A DNA stretch of 64,000 nucleotides from Bacillota bacterium (GTDB taxonomy: Bacteria; Bacillota; Sulfobacillia; JAIMAT01). The translations under genes and the position numbers were made by a program. Of the stretch, positions 17,125-25,783 are shown piece after piece. Position 1 is the stretch's first letter. Each line of letters starts with the position of its first letter. The notes beneath the pieces were generated by a model, which was not told the DNA's origin, ran no database searches, and worked only from the letters and a program-made list of their open reading frames with translations. The stretch lies in NCBI GenBank assembly GCA_029960955.1, contig JASBVS010000028.1, positions 86,511-150,510 of the forward strand. The letters are read 5' to 3'.

Positions 17125-18240
17125 CTAGCGGACGCCGGCGGTGGGACGGGCGAGGCCGTTGAGGATCTGGGCGGCGATGGAGGCGTTCCGCCGCGCCAGC
17201 GGCAGCGCGCGGGCGGCACGCCGCTCGAGGGCGGCCACCGTCTCGCAGCGGCGGTCGAGAAGGCGGTCGACGGCCTCGATCAGCGGCTCCGCCTCCAGCG
17301 CCTCCCAGGGGCCGAAGGTGGGCAGCTCGACGTCGTGGAGGAAGCCCTCCACCTTCGGGTCGTAGGCCAGGCCGACGGCCGGGACGCGCTGCGCGAAGGC
17401 GAGGATGAGCGCGTGCAGGCGCATCGCCACCAGGAGCTCGGCCTGGCCCACCAGCGCCGCGAACTCCCTGGGAGGGAGGAGGCGGTCGATCACCCGCACC
17501 GGCCTGCGGCAGCGGGCGGCGATCGAGCGCGCGACGGCCAGGTCGCCGGGCAGCTGCATGGGCACGAAGGCGACCCCCAGTCCGCGCTCCGCCAGGTGGT
17601 CGGCGGTCCGCGCCACCGCTTCCTCCGAGCGGCCGGAGGGGCGCCAGGGGCGGACGCTGATCAGGGCCAGCGGCCCGTCGCCCAGCCCGAGCCGGCCGCG
17701 CAGGGCGCGGGCGAGCGGGGGCGCCAGCGGCTCCAGGGCCAGCGCCGGATCGGAGGTGAGCTCCGCCCGGTCCACCACCTCCGGTGCCAGCTGCCGGAGC
17801 AGGAGGAAGGAGTGGCTGTCCCGGACCGTGATCCGCGTGGCGGCCCGCAGAGCGGCGCGCGCCAGGCGCCGCGAGAGGCGGCTGCGCAGCGGGCCGAGGC
17901 CGTTGGCGTAGATCATCACCGGCCGGTCCAGCCGGCGCGCCCAGAGGATGAGGCCCGCGTAGTAGAGGAGCGAGCGGAAGCTGGTCGCGTCCTGCAGGAG
18001 GCTGCCCCCGCCGGAGATGAAGAGGTCGGCCTGCTTCAGCGCCCGGCGGATCGCGGCCAGGCTCCAGCGGTCGACCGCCTCCACGCCGAGGGCGCGGCGC
18101 GTCGCCTCGGGCCGGGCCGAGAGGACGACGACCTCCAGGCCCGGCACCTCCGCGCGCAGCGCGTCCACCATGGCGGTCAGGAGCGCCTCGTCGCCCGTGT
18201 TGCCGAAACCGTAGTAGCCCGCCACCACCACCCGGCTCAC
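17125..18240 (-). CDS. csaB: Polysaccharide pyruvyl transferase CsaB
   Basis: A 371-residue CsaB-family protein: VVVAGYYGFGNTGDEALLTAM at the N-terminus, then FISGGGSLLQDATS, YANGLGPLRS and the C-terminal MRLHALILAFAQRVPAVGLAYDPKVEGF. CsaB adds pyruvate ketals to secondary cell wall polymers, which anchor SLH-domain proteins; an SLH protein is encoded at 36910. Starts with GTG 18240 overlapping the GT4 stop (GTGA). The gene sits downstream of a glycosyltransferase in the same two-gene unit, which supports a role in wall-polymer synthesis. Confidence 0.92.
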   Translation of the reverse strand: MSRVVVAGYYGFGNTGDEALLTAMVDALRAEVPGLEVVVLSARPEATRRALGVEAVDRWSLAAIRRALKQADLFISGGGSLLQDATSFRSLLYYAGLILWARRLDRPVMIYANGLGPLRSRLSRRLARAALRAATRITVRDSHSFLLLRQLAPEVVDRAELTSDPALALEPLAPPLARALRGRLGLGDGPLALISVRPWRPSGRSEEAVARTADHLAERGLGVAFVPMQLPGDLAVARSIAARCRRPVRVIDRLLPPREFAALVGQAELLVAMRLHALILAFAQRVPAVGLAYDPKVEGFLHDVELPTFGPWEALEAEPLIEAVDRLLDRRCETVAALERRAARALPLARRNASIAAQILNGLARPTAGVR

Positions 18241-19466
18241 GGCCGCGCCGCACCTCCTTTTCCCGGGAGCGGGCGGCGGCCGGCGGAGCCGGCGAAGAGC
18301 CGCCGGTAGAGTTCCTCCACCTGGGCTGCGGTCCGCTCGATGGAGTAGCGGTCGTGCACCGTCTCCCGCCCCATGGCGCCCAGCCGCCCGCGCAGCGCCT
18401 CGTCGCCCAGGAGCCGGACCAGGTCGGGCAGCAGGTCGGCCGCCTCGACGGGGCGGCCGAAGCCGCGTGCGGTGAAGTTGTGCGCCTCGAAGTCGGCCAG
18501 CCTCTCCTCGCTCAGGATGCCTCCGTATCCCCCGTTTCCGGAGATGATCACCGGCCGGGCGGCCGCCATCGCCTCCAGCGCCGAGCGCCCCACGCCGACC
18601 GCCACCCAGGCGCGGCCGAGCAGCGCCGGGACGTCCCAGCGGGCGCCCAGCACCTGCATCACGTTTTGGCCCGCTCGCCGGTTGGCCTCCCCGGCGGCCT
18701 GGCGGACCTGCTCCAGCCGGCTGCCCGTGCCAGCTACGAGGATGCGCGCGCCGGGGAGGCGATCCGCCAGCGCCGGGGCGGCAGCAGCCAGCGCCAGCGC
18801 CGTCTCGGTGAACTCGCTCAGCCGGCTGACGTGCAGCACCACCGGCGCGCCCGCGGGAAGGTCCAGCTCCGGCGGCGCTTCCTCGGAGGGCGAGAAAGCG
18901 TACTCGTCGAGGTCGATCCCGTTCGGGACGACGACGACCCGCGCCGGATCGGCCCCGAGCCGGCGGACCAGGTGATCGCGGACGTCCTCGCTGACCGCGA
19001 TCGCGAGATCTCCCCAGCGCGTCACCCGACGCCAGAACCAGCCGTCGTTGTAGAGGCCGTGATAGGTGGTCAGCAGCGGCACGCCGCTGCCCGCCAGCGC
19101 GCGATCGGCCACCCAGGCCGGGATGCGGGCGTGGGCGTGGACCAGCTCGATCCCGCGCCGGAGCACCAGCCCGCGCAGGCCGCGGACGGCGTGCCCGAGC
19201 TGCCAGGGCCGCCGGCTGGCCAGCGGCAGGAAGTGGTGCGGGATCCCCGACTCTTCGAGCCGCCCCGCGAGGCGCCCTCCGCTCGAGGCCACCTCCACCT
19301 CCAGTCCCCGCCGCCGGAGCGCGCGGGCCAGGCTGACCACGTGCGTCTCGGCGCCGCCGAGCTCGAGCGCCATGGCGGCCAGCAGGATCCGCTGCGGCCG
19401 CTCCGGCCCGCGCGATCCCGGCGGATCGGCCGTCCCGGGCGACTCCGCGAGAACCGTCGTCCTCAA
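18237..19466 (-). CDS. Glycosyltransferase family 4 (GT-B)
   Basis: A 409-residue GT4-type enzyme. The N-domain has the acceptor loop AMALELGGAETHVVSLARAL and HAHARIPAWVADRAL; the C-domain has VVVPNGIDLDEY, LHVSRLSE, the GVGRSALEAMAAARPVI motif (modified EGFGLVxLEAMA) and a final helix. The substrate cannot be read from sequence; overlap with csaB suggests secondary wall polymer or S-layer glycan assembly. Start TTG 19466 follows GGGAGGAGG closely. An uncharged Pro/Gly-rich stretch of about 25 residues precedes the fold. Confidence 0.85.
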   Translation of the reverse strand: MRTTVLAESPGTADPPGSRGPERPQRILLAAMALELGGAETHVVSLARALRRRGLEVEVASSGGRLAGRLEESGIPHHFLPLASRRPWQLGHAVRGLRGLVLRRGIELVHAHARIPAWVADRALAGSGVPLLTTYHGLYNDGWFWRRVTRWGDLAIAVSEDVRDHLVRRLGADPARVVVVPNGIDLDEYAFSPSEEAPPELDLPAGAPVVLHVSRLSEFTETALALAAAAPALADRLPGARILVAGTGSRLEQVRQAAGEANRRAGQNVMQVLGARWDVPALLGRAWVAVGVGRSALEAMAAARPVIISGNGGYGGILSEERLADFEAHNFTARGFGRPVEAADLLPDLVRLLGDEALRGRLGAMGRETVHDRYSIERTAAQVEELYRRLFAGSAGRRPLPGKGGAARP

Positions 19467-19707
19467 GGGCCTCCTCCCTTCGGCTGCTACGGCCGCCGCA
19501 CCGCTCCCGCCTGCCGTCGCCCTCGCGCCCTTTCTTCAAGAACCTTTTCCGGAACCGAACGGACCTGGAATTGGTCGACAGTGGCGAATCCTGGCGGACA
19601 GGACTTGTCCCGCCCGCGTCGAAAAGCGCTACGCGTGGGCCGCCTTCTGTCAATTGTAGGGCAATGCGGACGCCGGCCCACGTCGTCGAGCCACCGAGGT
19701 GTCGCCT

Positions 19708-20394
19708 TTGATCGAGATGTCGGGTGTCAGCAAGGTCTACCCCAACCGCGTGGTGGCCCTGCACGACATCAACCTCCACGTCGAGAAGGGCGAGTTCGTC
19801 TTCCTGGTGGGACCGAGCGGGGCGGGCAAGTCGACCATGATCAAGCTCCTCTATCGCGAGGAAGTGCCTACCACCGGAGAGATCGTCGTCGCGGGCTACC
19901 GGCTCCGCACGCTGAAGCGCTCGCAGGTCCCCTTCCTGCGGCGTCGCATCGGCGTCGTCTTCCAGGACTTCCGCCTTCTCCCGGACCGCAGCGTCTTCGA
20001 CAACGTCGCCTTCGCGCTGGTGGTGACGGAGGCGTCGCGCCGCGAGATCCAGCGCAAGGTGCCGGCGGTGCTCGAGCTGGTCGGCCTGCGCCACCGCGCG
20101 CGCGACTACCCGCGCCAGCTCTCGGGCGGCGAGCAGCAACGGGTCGCCCTGGCGCGGGCGATGGTCAACTCGCCGCCCATCCTGATCGCGGACGAGCCCA
20201 CCGGCAACCTGGACCCGGCCACCGCCTGGGGGCTGATGGAGCTTCTCCAGGAGATCAACCAGGGCGGCACGACCGTCCTGATGGCCACGCACGCGGAGAA
20301 CATCGTCAACGCCATGAACAAGCGGGTCGTCCAGCTTTCGAACGGCACGATCGTGCGCGATGAGGTGGCGGGGAGGTACTCCCTTGAAGGCTAG
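19708..20394 (+). CDS. ftsE: Cell division ATP-binding protein FtsE
   Basis: A 228-residue ABC ATPase: Walker [11 protein letters not shown]-loop FQDFRLLP, signature [14 protein letters not shown], Walker [13 protein letters not shown] and the H-loop ATHAENIVN. The opening [12 protein letters not shown] is typical of FtsE. I prefer TTG 19708, because GAGGTG (19696-19701) is a ribosome binding site 6 bases before it; GTG 19699 is the alternative and lies within that site. FtsE with FtsX controls wall hydrolases at the septum or in sporulation. The 241-base gap upstream separates it from the divergent GT4 gene; no convincing promoter pair was found there. Confidence 0.93.
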   Translation: MIEMSGVSKVYPNRVVALHDINLHVEKGEFVFLVGPSGAGKSTMIKLLYREEVPTTGEIVVAGYRLRTLKRSQVPFLRRRIGVVFQDFRLLPDRSVFDNVAFALVVTEASRREIQRKVPAVLELVGLRHRARDYPRQLSGGEQQRVALARAMVNSPPILIADEPTGNLDPATAWGLMELLQEINQGGTTVLMATHAENIVNAMNKRVVQLSNGTIVRDEVAGRYSLEG

Positions 20395-21271
20395 GACGTG
20401 GGGTTACGTTCTGCGGGAAGGCGGTCTCTCGCTGCGCCGCAACTCCACCATGAGCCTCGCCTCGGCGGGGACGGCGGCGGTGACGCTGCTCATCCTCCTG
20501 CTCTTCGTCGTCGCGGCGCTCAACCTGGGGCACATGACCCAGGTGCTGGAATCCCAGGTGCAGGTGGTCGCCTACCTCAAGCCGACCTTCCAGCGGACGG
20601 AGGTGCCGCAGCTTCTGGCCCAGGTGCGGAAGATCCCGGGCGTCGAAGGCGTCACCTTCGTCACCCGCGAGCAGGCGCTGGACCGCCTGCGCGCCCAGTT
20701 CGGCGACCAGGCGGAGCTGCTCGACTCGGTGCAGGACATGAACCCGCTCCGCGACGAGCTGGACATCAACGTCCCCGACCCCGGCAAGGTCGACGCGGTG
20801 GCCGGCCACCTGAAGACGCTGGGCGTGGTGGAGAACGTCAGCTACCCCGCGGAGACGCTGCACCGCCTCGCCGCGCTGGCCGACTGGCTGCGCACCGCCG
20901 GCATCGTGCTGGCGGTCCTCCTGGGGGCGGCCACGGTCTTCCTGATCGCCAACACGATCCGGGTGACCGTCCACGCCCGCCGGCACGAGATCGCGATCAT
21001 GAAGGTCGTCGGCGCCACCGACGCCCTCATCCGCTGGCCCTTCGTCATCGAGGGGGCCGTGCTGGGGCTGGCGGGCGCCCTGGTCGCCCTGGCCGTCGCC
21101 TGGGCCGGCTACTCCTGGGTCCACGACCGTGTCACCCAGAGCCTCCCCTTCCTGCCGCTCCTCTCGGCCCGCGTGCTGATGCGGCAGATGGCTCTGGAGA
21201 TCGTCGCGGCAGGTCTGGTCATCGGCATGCTGGGTTCCGGCCTCTCGCTCCACCGCTACCTGCGGGTCTGA
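20384..21271 (+). CDS. ftsX: Cell division protein FtsX (permease-like)
   Basis: A 295-residue protein with four membrane helices (first at about 24-47, three more after residue 165) and one large extracellular loop between the first two ([20 protein letters not shown] ... [11 protein letters not shown]). The loop relays FtsE ATP hydrolysis to an extracellular peptidoglycan hydrolase, and an M23 coiled-coil hydrolase gene follows. TTG 20384 is chosen because GGGGAGGT at 20370-20377 is well spaced; it overlaps the ftsE end by 11 bases. Conserved [23 protein letters not shown] region is present. Confidence 0.92.
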   Translation: MKARTWGYVLREGGLSLRRNSTMSLASAGTAAVTLLILLLFVVAALNLGHMTQVLESQVQVVAYLKPTFQRTEVPQLLAQVRKIPGVEGVTFVTREQALDRLRAQFGDQAELLDSVQDMNPLRDELDINVPDPGKVDAVAGHLKTLGVVENVSYPAETLHRLAALADWLRTAGIVLAVLLGAATVFLIANTIRVTVHARRHEIAIMKVVGATDALIRWPFVIEGAVLGLAGALVALAVAWAGYSWVHDRVTQSLPFLPLLSARVLMRQMALEIVAAGLVIGMLGSGLSLHRYLRV

Positions 21272-21344
21272 GCCGACCGCGCGGGAGACGCAACAGGGGC
21301 GGGACAGGAGAGAAGGAGGGCCGGTGCCGCGGGGGAGGGGGACG

Positions 21345-22559
21345 ATGCGAACCGGATCCCGTTCGCGCAGGTTCGTCGCCGGCCTGGTCGCGGTGGCGCT
21401 GCTCCTGCCACTGGCGGTGCTCGCTCCCGGGAGGAGCGCACGAGCGGGCTCCACCAGTGCCAGCGACCCGAACGCCATCCTGCAGGAGATCAACCGGACC
21501 CGGCAGCGACTCAGCCAGATGCAGTCGCAGGCCGCCCAGACGCGCCAGCAGCTCTCCGCCGCCCAGAGCCGCGCGCAGGCGGCCCAGGCCAGGCTCGTGC
21601 AGCTCCAGCGCCAGCTGGACGCCACGCGCCAGGAGCTGGCGCGCCGCCAGAACCAGCTGGCGCAGGCGGAGCAGCGGCTGAGCCAGCTGGAAGCGGCGCT
21701 CCGGGCCGCCCAGGCGCGGCTCCTGCAGCAGCAGCAGACGCTGGGCGACCGCCTGCGGGCCACCTACGAGACGGGGACCGTCTCCTACCTCGACGTCCTC
21801 CTCTCCTCCCGGAACTTCGCCGACTTCGTCACGCGCTTCCAGGCGCTGGAGCGGATCGTCGCCGCCGACGTGGCGCTGCTCCACCAGGTGCAGGCCCAGC
21901 GGGCCGAGGTCGCCCGGCAGACCCGCCAGCAGCAGCAGCAGGTGGCCCAGATCTCCTCGCTCACGCGCCAGGTGGCCGCCGCCAAGCAGGAGCTGGACCA
22001 GAAGACGGCCCAGCAGCAGCAGGTGACCCAGGAGTACCAGCAGAACGCGGCGCAGCTGAAGGCGGCGCTGGACGAGGAGCAGCGGGCCAGCGAGCAGGTC
22101 CAGGCCGAGCTGCAGCGGCTGCAGCGCCAGTACGAGGAGGCGCTCCGCCTCTCGGGCGCGGTGGTCCTGCAGTGGCCGCTCGACTCCTTCGTGGTCACCT
22201 CGCCCTTCGGCTCCCGCTATCATCCGATCCTCAAGCAGTGGCGGATGCACACGGGCATCGACCTGGCGGCCCGCTCGGGCACGCCGATCCACGCGGCCGC
22301 GCCGGGCGTCGTCTTCTACGCCGGCTGGATCTCCGGCTACGGCAACACCGTCATCCTGGTCCACGGCAACGGGATCTCGACGCTCTACGGGCACATGTCG
22401 CGCATCCTGGTGCAGGCGAACCAGAAGGTCTCGGCGGGGGAGGTGATCGGGCTGGTCGGCATGACGGGCCTCGCCACCGGGCCGCACCTCCACTTCGAGG
22501 TCCGGGTCGACGGCACGCCGGTCAACCCCCAGAACTACGTGGGCCGGGCCATCCGCTAG
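21345..22559 (+). CDS. Murein hydrolase with coiled coil and M23 peptidase domain (EnvC-like)
   Basis: About 404 residues: signal peptide (MRTGSRSRRFVAGLVAVALL, cleavage near ARA-GS), a Gln-rich coiled coil from about 45 to 275 containing the FtsX-binding-type hairpin region (TYETGTVSYLDVLLSSRNFADF), and a C-terminal LytM/M23 domain with the zinc motif HTGIDLAA (H-x3-D) and HLHFEVRVDG (HxH). Such proteins cut peptide crosslinks when activated through FtsEX, whose genes are immediately upstream. GTG 21324 is a possible longer start after AAGGAGGG; ATG 21345 gives the better signal peptide. A strong terminator follows. Confidence 0.9.
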   Translation: MRTGSRSRRFVAGLVAVALLLPLAVLAPGRSARAGSTSASDPNAILQEINRTRQRLSQMQSQAAQTRQQLSAAQSRAQAAQARLVQLQRQLDATRQELARRQNQLAQAEQRLSQLEAALRAAQARLLQQQQTLGDRLRATYETGTVSYLDVLLSSRNFADFVTRFQALERIVAADVALLHQVQAQRAEVARQTRQQQQQVAQISSLTRQVAAAKQELDQKTAQQQQVTQEYQQNAAQLKAALDEEQRASEQVQAELQRLQRQYEEALRLSGAVVLQWPLDSFVVTSPFGSRYHPILKQWRMHTGIDLAARSGTPIHAAAPGVVFYAGWISGYGNTVILVHGNGISTLYGHMSRILVQANQKVSAGEVIGLVGMTGLATGPHLHFEVRVDGTPVNPQNYVGRAIR

Positions 22560-22582
22560 GAGCGCCCGCGGGAGGCGAGGCG

Positions 22583-22626
22583 GGCGGCCCCGATTCGCCG
22601 GGAATCGGGGCCGCCTTCGTCTCTTT
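22583..22626 (+). terminator. Rho-independent terminator after the M23 hydrolase gene
   Basis: Perfect 14-base stem: GGCGGCCCCGATTC (22583-22596) pairs with GAATCGGGGCCGCC (22602-22615), five-base loop, followed by the T-rich run TTCGTCTCTTTT. It ends the ftsE-ftsX-M23 unit. Confidence 0.85.
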
Positions 22627-22639
22627 TCGGGTCGAGCCC

Positions 22640-22645
22640 TATAAT
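22640..22645 (+). promoter_or_regulatory. Consensus -10 box for the S41 protease gene
   Basis: TATAAT at 22640-22645, 27 bases before ATG 22672 and just after the terminator. The region 17-18 bases upstream reads TTCGTC, a poor -35, and overlaps the terminator T-run. Confidence 0.55.
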
Positions 22646-22671
22646 GTTGGTCTCCGAAAGGCGGTGAGCGG

Positions 22672-24027
22672 ATGTCCCTACCCGTCGACGGGAAGCAGCC
22701 ACCTGCCGATCCGCGCCGGCCCGGCCCTTCCTGGCGGGCCGCCGTCGCCGGCGGCCTCCTGATCGCCTTCCTCAGCGCCGCGGCGACGTACGCCGTCACG
22801 AGCCACCAGATCGCCGCCGCCCTCCAGGGTCTGCCGACCACGGGCGAGGAGGCGGCCACCCTGCGGCAGCTGCAGGGCACGCCCGCCTTCCAGGATTTCG
22901 TGCAGACGCTGACCCTGATCCGGACGCGCTACGTCGACCGTCCGGACATGCAGAAGGTGCTCGCCGGCGCGACCAGCGGGGCGCTCTCCGCGCTCCACGA
23001 TCCCTACTCCGTCTACTTCGACCGGAGCGCCTTCACCAGCTTCAGCAGCGACACCACCGGCGAATACGGAGGCATCGGCGTGCAGGTGACCGAGCAGGGG
23101 AACTACGTCGTGGTGCAGACGCCCTTCCCGGAGACGCCCAGCGCGACCACCCCCTTCGAGGGCGCCAAGCCGGGCGACCCGGTCGGCCTCCGCCCCGGCG
23201 ACCGGATCGTCGAGGTGAACGGCCGCAACGTGGCGGGGACCGACGTCGACGCGGTCGCCCAGATGATCCGGGGGGCGCCCGGGACGACGGTGGTGCTCGG
23301 CGTCGACCGCCCGCTGCCGGGCGGCCACGACGTGCAGCATCTGGTCTTCCGCATGGTGCGCGCCAACGTGGTGGTGCCCACCGTCAAGGAGCAGATGCTG
23401 CCGAATTCCGTCGGCTACCTGCAGATCAGCCAGTTCACCGAGAAGACGCCGCCCCTGGTGCGGCAGGCCCTGGACCGGCTGCGCAAGCAGGGGATGCGCG
23501 CGCTGGTCCTCGACCTGCGCTTCAATCCCGGCGGTTCGCTGGACGCGGTCGAGCAGATCGCCGGCATGTTCCTGCCGGGAGGAAGCCCCATCCTCCACAC
23601 CGTCGACCGAAGCGGCCGGCGCGAGACCGCGACGGTGCCCGGCGACGGCAAAGGGCTCGGGGTGCCGCTGGCGGTCCTGGTCAACGGCGCCAGCGCCAGC
23701 GCCTCGGAGATCCTGGCCGGTGCCCTCCAGGATCTGGGGGTGGGGACGCTGGTGGGGGAGCGGACCTTCGGCAAGGGCCTGGTCCAGCAGATCTACCCCT
23801 TCGCCGACGGGACCGGCGTCAAGCTGACGGTGGAGCGCTACCTGACCGCCTCCGGTCGCGACATCAACAAGCGCGTCGACCCGCGCACGGGCCAGGCGGT
23901 GGGCGGGATCGAGCCCAACGTGACGGTGAAGGCGCCGGCCAACTGGAACCCGGCGCTGATGGGCAAGCCGGGCCGGGACCCGCAACTGGATGCGGCGCTG
24001 CGGCTCCTCCAGCAGCAGCTTCGCTAG
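22672..24027 (+). CDS. C-terminal processing peptidase, S41 family (CtpA/CtpB-like)
   Basis: A 451-residue protease. One N-terminal membrane helix (about 21-42), then a PDZ domain (EYGGIGVQVTEQGNYVVVQ ... LRPGDRIVEVNGRNVAG) and the S41 catalytic domain with the Ser in NGASASASEILAG and the Lys in ERTFGKGLVQQ. Such enzymes cleave substrate C-termini outside the membrane; in spore formers CtpB activates a sigma-K checkpoint, but the substrate here is unknown. Own -10 box and upstream terminator make it a separate unit, with the next three genes close behind (11-base gap, then overlaps). Confidence 0.9.
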   Translation: MSLPVDGKQPPADPRRPGPSWRAAVAGGLLIAFLSAAATYAVTSHQIAAALQGLPTTGEEAATLRQLQGTPAFQDFVQTLTLIRTRYVDRPDMQKVLAGATSGALSALHDPYSVYFDRSAFTSFSSDTTGEYGGIGVQVTEQGNYVVVQTPFPETPSATTPFEGAKPGDPVGLRPGDRIVEVNGRNVAGTDVDAVAQMIRGAPGTTVVLGVDRPLPGGHDVQHLVFRMVRANVVVPTVKEQMLPNSVGYLQISQFTEKTPPLVRQALDRLRKQGMRALVLDLRFNPGGSLDAVEQIAGMFLPGGSPILHTVDRSGRRETATVPGDGKGLGVPLAVLVNGASASASEILAGALQDLGVGTLVGERTFGKGLVQQIYPFADGTGVKLTVERYLTASGRDINKRVDPRTGQAVGGIEPNVTVKAPANWNPALMGKPGRDPQLDAALRLLQQQLR

Positions 24028-24038
24028 GGGGTGGGCGG

Positions 24039-24914
24039 GTGGAGGAGAGCGGACGGGTGGCGCGCTGGCTCACTTCCTGGGGCGTCGTCGAGCCGCTGGA
24101 GAGGGGGCTCTGGCGGATCGCCGAGCCGATCGGGCGAACCGGGGAGTGGGGCGTCGACTGGGTCAACGCCTTCCTGGTCGAGGGCGAGCGGCGCGCGCTC
24201 CTCTTCGACAGCGGCATCGGCGTAGGCGATCTGGAGGCGGTGGTCGGTTTCCTCGTGGCCAAGCCGCTGACCGTGGTGGTCAGCCACGCGCACTGGGACC
24301 ACGCGGGCGGCGCCCGCCGCCTGGCCGCGCGCGCCGAGGCGGTGCGGGCCCACCCGGCGGAGGCGGCGCGGCTGGCCGCGGGCGAAGCGGACGGCTGGCT
24401 GCGCCGGGCGCTGGAGGCCGAGGTCCGGCGCGGCCGCCTGCCGGCCGGCGACCTCCCGGCGCCGGGCCACCTGGGACCGCTGCGCACGCTCGCCGCCGGG
24501 GAGGAGACGATCGACCTGGGCGGTCGCCGGGCGCTCCTCCTGCACACGCCGGGCCACACGCCGGGCGGTCTCAGCCTCCTGGTCGAGCCGGACGGCTGGC
24601 TCTTCCCCTCCGACCTGGCCTACCGGGGCGGCCTCCTCTGGCTCCAGGAAGCGGAGGCGGACCTCGACGCCTACGCGCGCAGCCTCGACCGCCTGCGCGC
24701 CCTCGGCGGACTGCGCGCGCTCTTCGGCGGCCACGACCTGGTCGCCCAGCCGCCGCGCATGCTGGAGGAGCTGCGCGCCGCCTTCGAGAAGGCGCGGGAG
24801 CGGGCGGCCCGCGGCGCCGGGAGGCCGGGGCGCCGGGGCGAGGCGGGCGGGGTGCGGGTCGAGGTGGACGGCTTCGGCTTCCTGCTGCCGGAGGAAGGGG
24901 CGGGCGGGCGATGA
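24039..24914 (+). CDS. MBL-fold metallo-hydrolase
   Basis: A 291-residue metallo-beta-lactamase-fold protein. Motif 2 is SHAHWDHAGG (HxHxDH), motif 3 HTPGHTPGGLSLLVE, motif 4 the Asp in FPSDLAYRG and motif 5 FGGHD near residue 230. The family includes many hydrolases; nothing here marks the substrate. About 40 C-terminal residues (Arg/Gly-rich then VRVEVDGFGFLL) extend past the core. GTG 24039 follows the protease stop by 11 bases, and the end overlaps the next start by four. Confidence 0.85.
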   Translation: MEESGRVARWLTSWGVVEPLERGLWRIAEPIGRTGEWGVDWVNAFLVEGERRALLFDSGIGVGDLEAVVGFLVAKPLTVVVSHAHWDHAGGARRLAARAEAVRAHPAEAARLAAGEADGWLRRALEAEVRRGRLPAGDLPAPGHLGPLRTLAAGEETIDLGGRRALLLHTPGHTPGGLSLLVEPDGWLFPSDLAYRGGLLWLQEAEADLDAYARSLDRLRALGGLRALFGGHDLVAQPPRMLEELRAAFEKARERAARGAGRPGRRGEAGGVRVEVDGFGFLLPEEGAGGR

Positions 24915-25783
24915 GCGAGGGGCAGGCGGCGGCCGGACTGGGCGGGCGCCTGGCGGCGCGACTGGAGCCGCTCCTGGAGCGCGCCGCGGGGAGGGTGGCG
25001 CTGGCGGTGGAGGGGCTCCATCGCGGCCGCGTCTACGCGCGCGAGGCGGAGCGGCCCTTCTACCCGGCCAGCGTCATCAAGCTGGCCGTGATGGTGGAGG
25101 CCTTCGCCCAGGCGGCGGAGGGGCGGGTCGACCTGGAGGAGGAGCTGGTCGTCCGGGCCAGCGACACGGTGACCGGCTCGGGCGTCCTCCAGTACCTCCT
25201 GCCCGGCCGGCGCTACCCGCTGATCGACCTGGTGACGCTGATGATGATCGTCAGCGACAACACGGCCACCAACGTGCTCGTCGACCGTCTGGGCGCGGAG
25301 GCGATCACCGCGCGCATGCGGGCGCTGGGGCTGCCGGGCATCGCCGTCCGCCAGAAGCTGCAGGTCGTGCCGGTGCCGCCCGGAGCCCGGAACGAGATGA
25401 CGGCGGGCGAGACGGCGCGGCTGCTGCGGCTGATCGGCCTCGGGCAGGTCGTCTCCTACGACGCCTGCCGGCGCATGGTGGCCATCCTGGAGGGGCAGCA
25501 GCTGGACCTGGACCTGGCCGCCCGCCTTCCCGACCCCGACCCCGCCGAGGTGGGGCAGGCGCCGCGCTGGCGCTGGGCGCACAAGACGGGCTGGGTGACC
25601 GGCCGGCTGCACGACGCCGGCCTGCTCTACCTGCCCAACGGCGTCTGGGCGATCGCCGCCTTCACCGAGGGCTTCCCGCATCCCGAGGAGGCGCGGGCGA
25701 CGCTGGCCGCCCTGGGCGAGGCGCTCTACGAGGAGCTCCTGGCGGCGGGCGATCCGCCCCCGGAGGGCGGGCAGGGTGGCTGA
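24911..25783 (+). CDS. Serine hydrolase of the class A beta-lactamase fold
   Basis: A 290-residue protein with the three active-site elements of penicillin-recognising enzymes: SVIK (in PASVIKLAVM), SDN (in MIVSDNTATN) and KTG (in HKTGWVTGRLHDAG). The Glu of the omega-loop (ExxLN, Glu166 in true class A enzymes) is not evident; the loop reads RNEMTAGETARLL. No signal peptide is seen. It may be a cytoplasmic or non-classically placed peptidase or esterase rather than a lactamase. ATG overlaps the MBL stop (ATGA), so the two hydrolases are co-translated. Confidence 0.83.
   Translation: MSEGQAAAGLGGRLAARLEPLLERAAGRVALAVEGLHRGRVYAREAERPFYPASVIKLAVMVEAFAQAAEGRVDLEEELVVRASDTVTGSGVLQYLLPGRRYPLIDLVTLMMIVSDNTATNVLVDRLGAEAITARMRALGLPGIAVRQKLQVVPVPPGARNEMTAGETARLLRLIGLGQVVSYDACRRMVAILEGQQLDLDLAARLPDPDPAEVGQAPRWRWAHKTGWVTGRLHDAGLLYLPNGVWAIAAFTEGFPHPEEARATLAALGEALYEELLAAGDPPPEGGQGG

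Noticed and set aside
24911..25783. Beta-lactamase resistance gene
   Set aside because: It has SxxK, SDN and KTG but lacks the omega-loop Glu motif and a signal peptide, so lactam hydrolysis outside the cell is not supported.
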